A stretch of DNA of 64,000 bases from an uncultured Massilia sp. Its GTDB lineage: Bacteria; Pseudomonadota; Gammaproteobacteria; Burkholderiales; Burkholderiaceae. The notes under the pieces were generated by a model, which did not search any database, had not been told where the DNA came from, and saw nothing but the letters and a program-made list of their open reading frames with translations. The translations under genes were made by a program, and so were the position numbers. Positions 61,345-64,000 of this stretch are shown piece after piece. The stretch spans positions 1 through 64,000 of the forward strand of contig CAMLMV010000020.1 of assembly GCA_946481275.1 (NCBI GenBank). The letters are read 5' to 3'. How positions within the stretch are numbered: position 1 is the first letter of the stretch; every line of letters starts with the position of its first letter.

Positions 61345-62328
61345 TCAGGCCGGCTCGGACAGCGGCAGGCTGATCCGGTTACGCCCCATATGCTTGGCCC
61401 GGTACAGCGCCGCATCGGCAATGGCGACCAGGTCGCTGGCGCTGTTGTCGGGCGACGCGATCGCGGTCGCCGCGCCGATCGACACGGTCACGTGCTGCGC
61501 CGGCGCCATGCGGTTGGGGACTTGCAGCTGTTCGACACGGGTGCGGATGCGTTCGGCCACGCTGGCCGCGCCCTTCAATGACTGGTTCGGCAGGATCACT
61601 GCAAATTCCTCGCCGCCGTAGCGCGCCACGAGGTCGTTGGCGCGCATCTCGCTGGCGACGGCCGTGGCGATGCGTTTCAGGCACTCGTCGCCGCCCAGGT
61701 GGCCGTTCGCATCGTTATAGGCTTTGAAATTGTCCACGTCCACCATCAGCAGCGACAGCGGCTGGCGCTGGCGCAGCGCGCGCGCCCATTCGGCATGCAG
61801 TGTCTCGTCGAAGCAGCGGCGGTTGGCGAGGCCGGTGAGGCCGTCGCGCGTGGCCAGTTGTTCGAGCGCGATCTGGGCCAGTTTTTCATCCGTCATGTCG
61901 CGCAGCGTCTCCACGACGGCGGCCAGCCGGCCGCGCTCGTCGTAGATCGGGCTCGCGTCCGCCGCCAGGTAGCGCCGCCGGCCCATGCGCGGCATGTCGC
62001 ACCAGCTCTCGGCCGACAGGTGCGGATCGTCCGGCAGGCCGATGCGGGGCTGGTGCGCCTCGGCGGCGCGTTCTTCGATCAGGAGGTCGGCGAGGGTGGG
62101 GCGGCGCTCCTCGAAAAAGCTGCGCCAGTGCTCGCGCGTGCCGATGATGTCGCGTGCCGGGACGCCCGTGAGCCGCTCGCACGCGCGGTTCCAGAACATC
62201 ACGCGGGACGTCGTGTCGAGCACGAAAATGGGAATGGCCAGCGTCTCCATCAACTGGTGGGCGAAAGCGCGGTCGGCCGGCGCGCCCGAGGAATCCATGA
62301 GCCGCTGTATTGTTGTTGTGCTTGTCAT
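61345..62328 (-). CDS. PAS-GGDEF diguanylate cyclase
   Basis: 327 residues from MTSTTTIQRLMDSSG (GAAGGA 6 nt upstream; a TTG nine codons earlier is in frame but weaker). PAS domain about 30-165 (IFVLDTTSRVMFWNRACERL). GGDEF domain with active-site RYGGEEF and, five residues upstream, RAND, a good match to the inhibitory RxxD site. It should make c-di-GMP with product feedback. Soluble; the ligand of the PAS domain is unknown. Confidence 0.93.
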   Translation of the reverse strand: MTSTTTIQRLMDSSGAPADRAFAHQLMETLAIPIFVLDTTSRVMFWNRACERLTGVPARDIIGTREHWRSFFEERRPTLADLLIEERAAEAHQPRIGLPDDPHLSAESWCDMPRMGRRRYLAADASPIYDERGRLAAVVETLRDMTDEKLAQIALEQLATRDGLTGLANRRCFDETLHAEWARALRQRQPLSLLMVDVDNFKAYNDANGHLGGDECLKRIATAVASEMRANDLVARYGGEEFAVILPNQSLKGAASVAERIRTRVEQLQVPNRMAPAQHVTVSIGAATAIASPDNSASDLVAIADAALYRAKHMGRNRISLPLSEPA

Positions 62329-62433
62329 GTGGCGTCCTTCGGTTCTAATGAGCAATTAATTGCTAACGAGAACCGATTGTGCGCCACAGACAATGGTATC
62401 CCCTTGACTTTTAGCAAGGGAGGATGGGGACGG

Positions 62434-62919
62434 TCACCCGGACTCGTCCGCGTGGGCGACGATCGCCTGGGCCACGCGGTCGACGCGTGTACACAGTAGA
62501 TCGATGCGCGACGCGAGGAGCGGATCCTCCAGCGCGTACTGGCGGCGCACCTGCAGCAGCTCGGTCTGGATGGCGATCAGCTGGGCAAGCGGGTCGAGGT
62601 TGCCGCGGCGGCCGTCAGCCCCGCCCGTCAGCCGCCCCAGCAACATGTCCGACTCGGCCAGCGCCTGGTCGGCCTGGCCGCGCGCCTTCTGCTCGCGGCA
62701 CAGGGCGGCCTCCAGGCGCGCGATCCGGTCTTCGCTGCGTACGCGGCGGAACAACATCCCGAACAGCACGGTCATCATGACGAGCACCAGCACGCCCAGC
62801 TGCAGCCGCTCCGGCACCGCGAGCATGCGGGCGTGTTCCGATAACCCGAACCACAAGGTGAGCAGCAGCAGGGCACCGAGGGTGGCACGCAGCGACTGGA
62901 GCAGCAGGCTTTTGATCAC
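62434..62919 (-). CDS. Membrane-anchored coiled-coil protein, unknown function
   Basis: 161 residues from a GTG (MIKSLLLQSLRATLGALLLL) with GGAGG 4 nt upstream; the longer TTG frame to 63012 lacks this. Two TM helices (about 8-30 and 43-62), then an acidic coiled-coil-like cytoplasmic region (SEDRIARLEAALCREQKARG) to the end. Function unknown; possibly a structural or signalling partner. Confidence 0.65.
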   Translation of the reverse strand: MIKSLLLQSLRATLGALLLLTLWFGLSEHARMLAVPERLQLGVLVLVMMTVLFGMLFRRVRSEDRIARLEAALCREQKARGQADQALAESDMLLGRLTGGADGRRGNLDPLAQLIAIQTELLQVRRQYALEDPLLASRIDLLCTRVDRVAQAIVAHADESG

Positions 62920-63049
62920 GATCCCTCCGACGAGGACTAGGACGACTCGATTAGGAACTTTCCGTATCCAAAGGTACGACTTTCCGAACGGCACGTTTTT
63001 GCTTGCCGTCAATTAAGTGAGCCTCTTCTGCCACCCGCGCCGGGCGCGG

Positions 63050-63055
63050 TATAAT
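63050..63055 (+). promoter_or_regulatory. TATAAT -10 box before queE
   Basis: Perfect TATAAT, 35 bp before the queE start. The best -35 is TTCTGC (63026-63031) with an 18-bp spacer. I saw no preQ1 riboswitch between here and the gene. Confidence 0.45.
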
Positions 63056-63089
63056 GGAAGGTTGACGCGAGCCTTACCGGACTTTCACA

Positions 63090-63725
63090 GTGACTTACAG
63101 CATCAAAGAAATCTTCTATACCCTGCAGGGCGAGGGCGCCCATGCGGGCCGCCCGGCCGTGTTCTGCCGCTTTTCTGGTTGCAACCTGTGGACGGGCCGC
63201 GAAGCCGACCGGGCCACGGCCGTCTGCCAGTTCTGCGATACGGATTTCGTCGGCACGGACGGCGAACGGGGCGGCAAATTCAAGGATGCCGCCAGCCTGG
63301 CCGCCGAGATCAACAGCCTGTGGCCGGAGACTTATCCGGCCAGCAAATATGTCGTCTTCACGGGCGGCGAACCGCTGCTGCAGCTGGATGCGGCGCTGAT
63401 CGACGCGATGCACGCCGTCGGCTTCACGATCGCCATCGAAACGAACGGGACGCTGCCCGTGCCGGCCGGCGTGGACTGGATCTGCGTGAGCCCGAAGATG
63501 GGCTCGACCCTGGTGGTCGAACAAGGCAACGAGCTCAAGGTCGTCATCCCGCAGGCGGGCCAGGACCTGGCCGCGTACGAACACCTGGATTTCGACAACT
63601 TCTTCGTGCAGCCGATGGACGGTCCGCTGGCCCAGTTCAACACGCAACTGGCCATCGACACGTGCCGCCGCAATCCGAAGTGGAAGCTCAGCCTCCAGAC
63701 CCATAAACTCCTGAACATCCCCTGA
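63090..63725 (+). CDS. queE: 7-carboxy-7-deazaguanine synthase
   Basis: 211-residue radical-SAM enzyme of queuosine/7-deazaguanine biosynthesis: converts 6-carboxytetrahydropterin to 7-carboxy-7-deazaguanine. MTYSIKEIFYTLQGEGAHAG is typical. The cluster Cys residues are spread over FCRFSGCNLW and VCQFCDTDF: a wider spacing than the canonical CxxxCxxC, as in the QueE subgroup with an insertion in the cluster loop. FTGGEPLLQL and the IETNGTL block follow. Start is a GTG. queD starts one base after its stop. Confidence 0.95.
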   Translation: MTYSIKEIFYTLQGEGAHAGRPAVFCRFSGCNLWTGREADRATAVCQFCDTDFVGTDGERGGKFKDAASLAAEINSLWPETYPASKYVVFTGGEPLLQLDAALIDAMHAVGFTIAIETNGTLPVPAGVDWICVSPKMGSTLVVEQGNELKVVIPQAGQDLAAYEHLDFDNFFVQPMDGPLAQFNTQLAIDTCRRNPKWKLSLQTHKLLNIP

Positions 63726-63726
63726 C

Positions 63727-64000
63727 ATGCTGACCATTACCCGCAAGCTGGAATTCGACGCCGGCCACCGCATCCCCGACCATAAAAGCCAGTGCCGCAA
63801 CCTGCACGGCCACCGCTACACGCTGGAAATCACGCTGACGGGCGCCGTCATCGACGTCGAAGGCAATTCCGACAACGGCATGATCATGGACTTCTCGGAC
63901 ATCAAGGCGCTCGCCAAGGAGCACCTCGTCGACGTCTGGGACCACGCGTTCCTCGTCTACGAAAAGGACGAGGCCGTGCGCGGCTTCCTGTCCAGCCTGC
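63727..64000 (+). CDS. queD: 6-carboxytetrahydropterin synthase (3' end outside window)
   Basis: Catalyses dihydroneopterin triphosphate to 6-carboxytetrahydropterin, the substrate of QueE. 91 residues are visible. EFDAGHRIPDH and CRNLHGHRYTLEITL supply the zinc-binding His residues and the catalytic Cys. MIMDFSDIKALAKEHLVDVWDHAFL is the family's second half signature. Begins one base after queE, so the two consecutive pathway enzymes are in one operon. The gene continues past the window edge. Confidence 0.93.
   Translation, partial: MLTITRKLEFDAGHRIPDHKSQCRNLHGHRYTLEITLTGAVIDVEGNSDNGMIMDFSDIKALAKEHLVDVWDHAFLVYEKDEAVRGFLSSL

Noticed and set aside
63032..63049. GC-rich hairpin CCGCGCC/GGGCGCGG as a terminator
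   Set aside because: It precedes TATAAT and has no T-run on either strand. It more likely results from local GC richness or affects the promoter spacer.
63056..63089. Possible preQ1 riboswitch before queE
   Set aside because: Too short a leader, with no preQ1-I or preQ1-II motif. Biosynthesis genes with a plain promoter are common.

Overview
The window is GC-rich chromosomal DNA, almost fully coding, with short intergenic gaps and frequent ATGA and stop/stop overlaps. Gene content points to a betaproteobacterium of the Oxalobacteraceae (Massilia-like, order Burkholderiales): a cyo quinol oxidase followed by SURF1 and a RegB/RegA redox pair, many c-di-GMP and hybrid histidine kinase proteins, KGG and DUF3606 stress proteins, paired MscS channels, and a polysaccharide-degrading gene set. 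This assignment is inference from gene types; there is no rRNA marker. I saw no tRNA, rRNA, CRISPR array, insertion sequence or prophage.

Layout. 1-3.6 kb: end of the cyo operon (cyoC partial, cyoD), SURF1, then RegB/RegA-type sensor and regulator. 3.6-11 kb: secreted GH29 alpha-L-fucosidase, an unknown exported protein, a ZIP-like transporter, a TonB-dependent receptor and a metallophosphoesterase lipoprotein. 11-20.6 kb: MarR regulator, ClC channel/antiporter, CHASE-PAS-GGDEF-EAL protein, class A penicillin-binding protein, stress-type short-chain dehydrogenase, MscS channel, DUF3606 protein. 20.7-29.4 kb: thioredoxin-like protein plus MHS-type transporter, GFA protein, exported small protein, DUF481 protein, NarL-type regulator, REC-GGDEF-EAL protein, purine permease. 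29.6-37.1 kb: a galacturonate catabolic operon (uxaC, uxaA, uxaB, exuT-like, kdgK-like, GntR regulator). 38.8-47 kb: glycosyltransferase, GH78 rhamnosidase, second GH29 fucosidase, GH97 enzyme and UDP-galactopyranose mutase. 47-58.9 kb: KGG stress protein, second MscS, two hybrid kinases around a Nudix hydrolase, PhyH oxygenase, a three-gene operon of unknown function and an extracellular-type nuclease. 59-64 kb: a stress protein with five C-terminal repeats, a PAS-GGDEF cyclase, a membrane protein, and queE-queD (partial).

How the genes fit together. The rhamnosidase, two fucosidases, GH97 enzyme and uronate operon suggest growth on plant cell-wall or mucilage polysaccharides carrying rhamnose, fucose, galactose and galacturonate. 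The two fucosidase genes lie 37 kb apart on opposite strands, yet their promoter regions share an identical 15-mer in opposite orientations relative to the genes. This suggests a common regulator. Two 10-bp palindromes 22 bp apart precede uxaC and are plausible sites for the GntR protein encoded at the operon's 3' end. UDP-galactopyranose mutase and the glycosyltransferase point to a galactofuranose-containing surface glycan. Three GGDEF and/or EAL proteins, three two-component systems or regulators and the stress proteins indicate a strongly signal-responsive lifestyle.

The most unusual items are the shared fucosidase motif, the operator pair before uxaC, a foldable intergenic segment before the glycosyltransferase with two mutually exclusive stems, the five-repeat stress protein, and four convergent gene pairs whose stop codons abut exactly as TGATCA.
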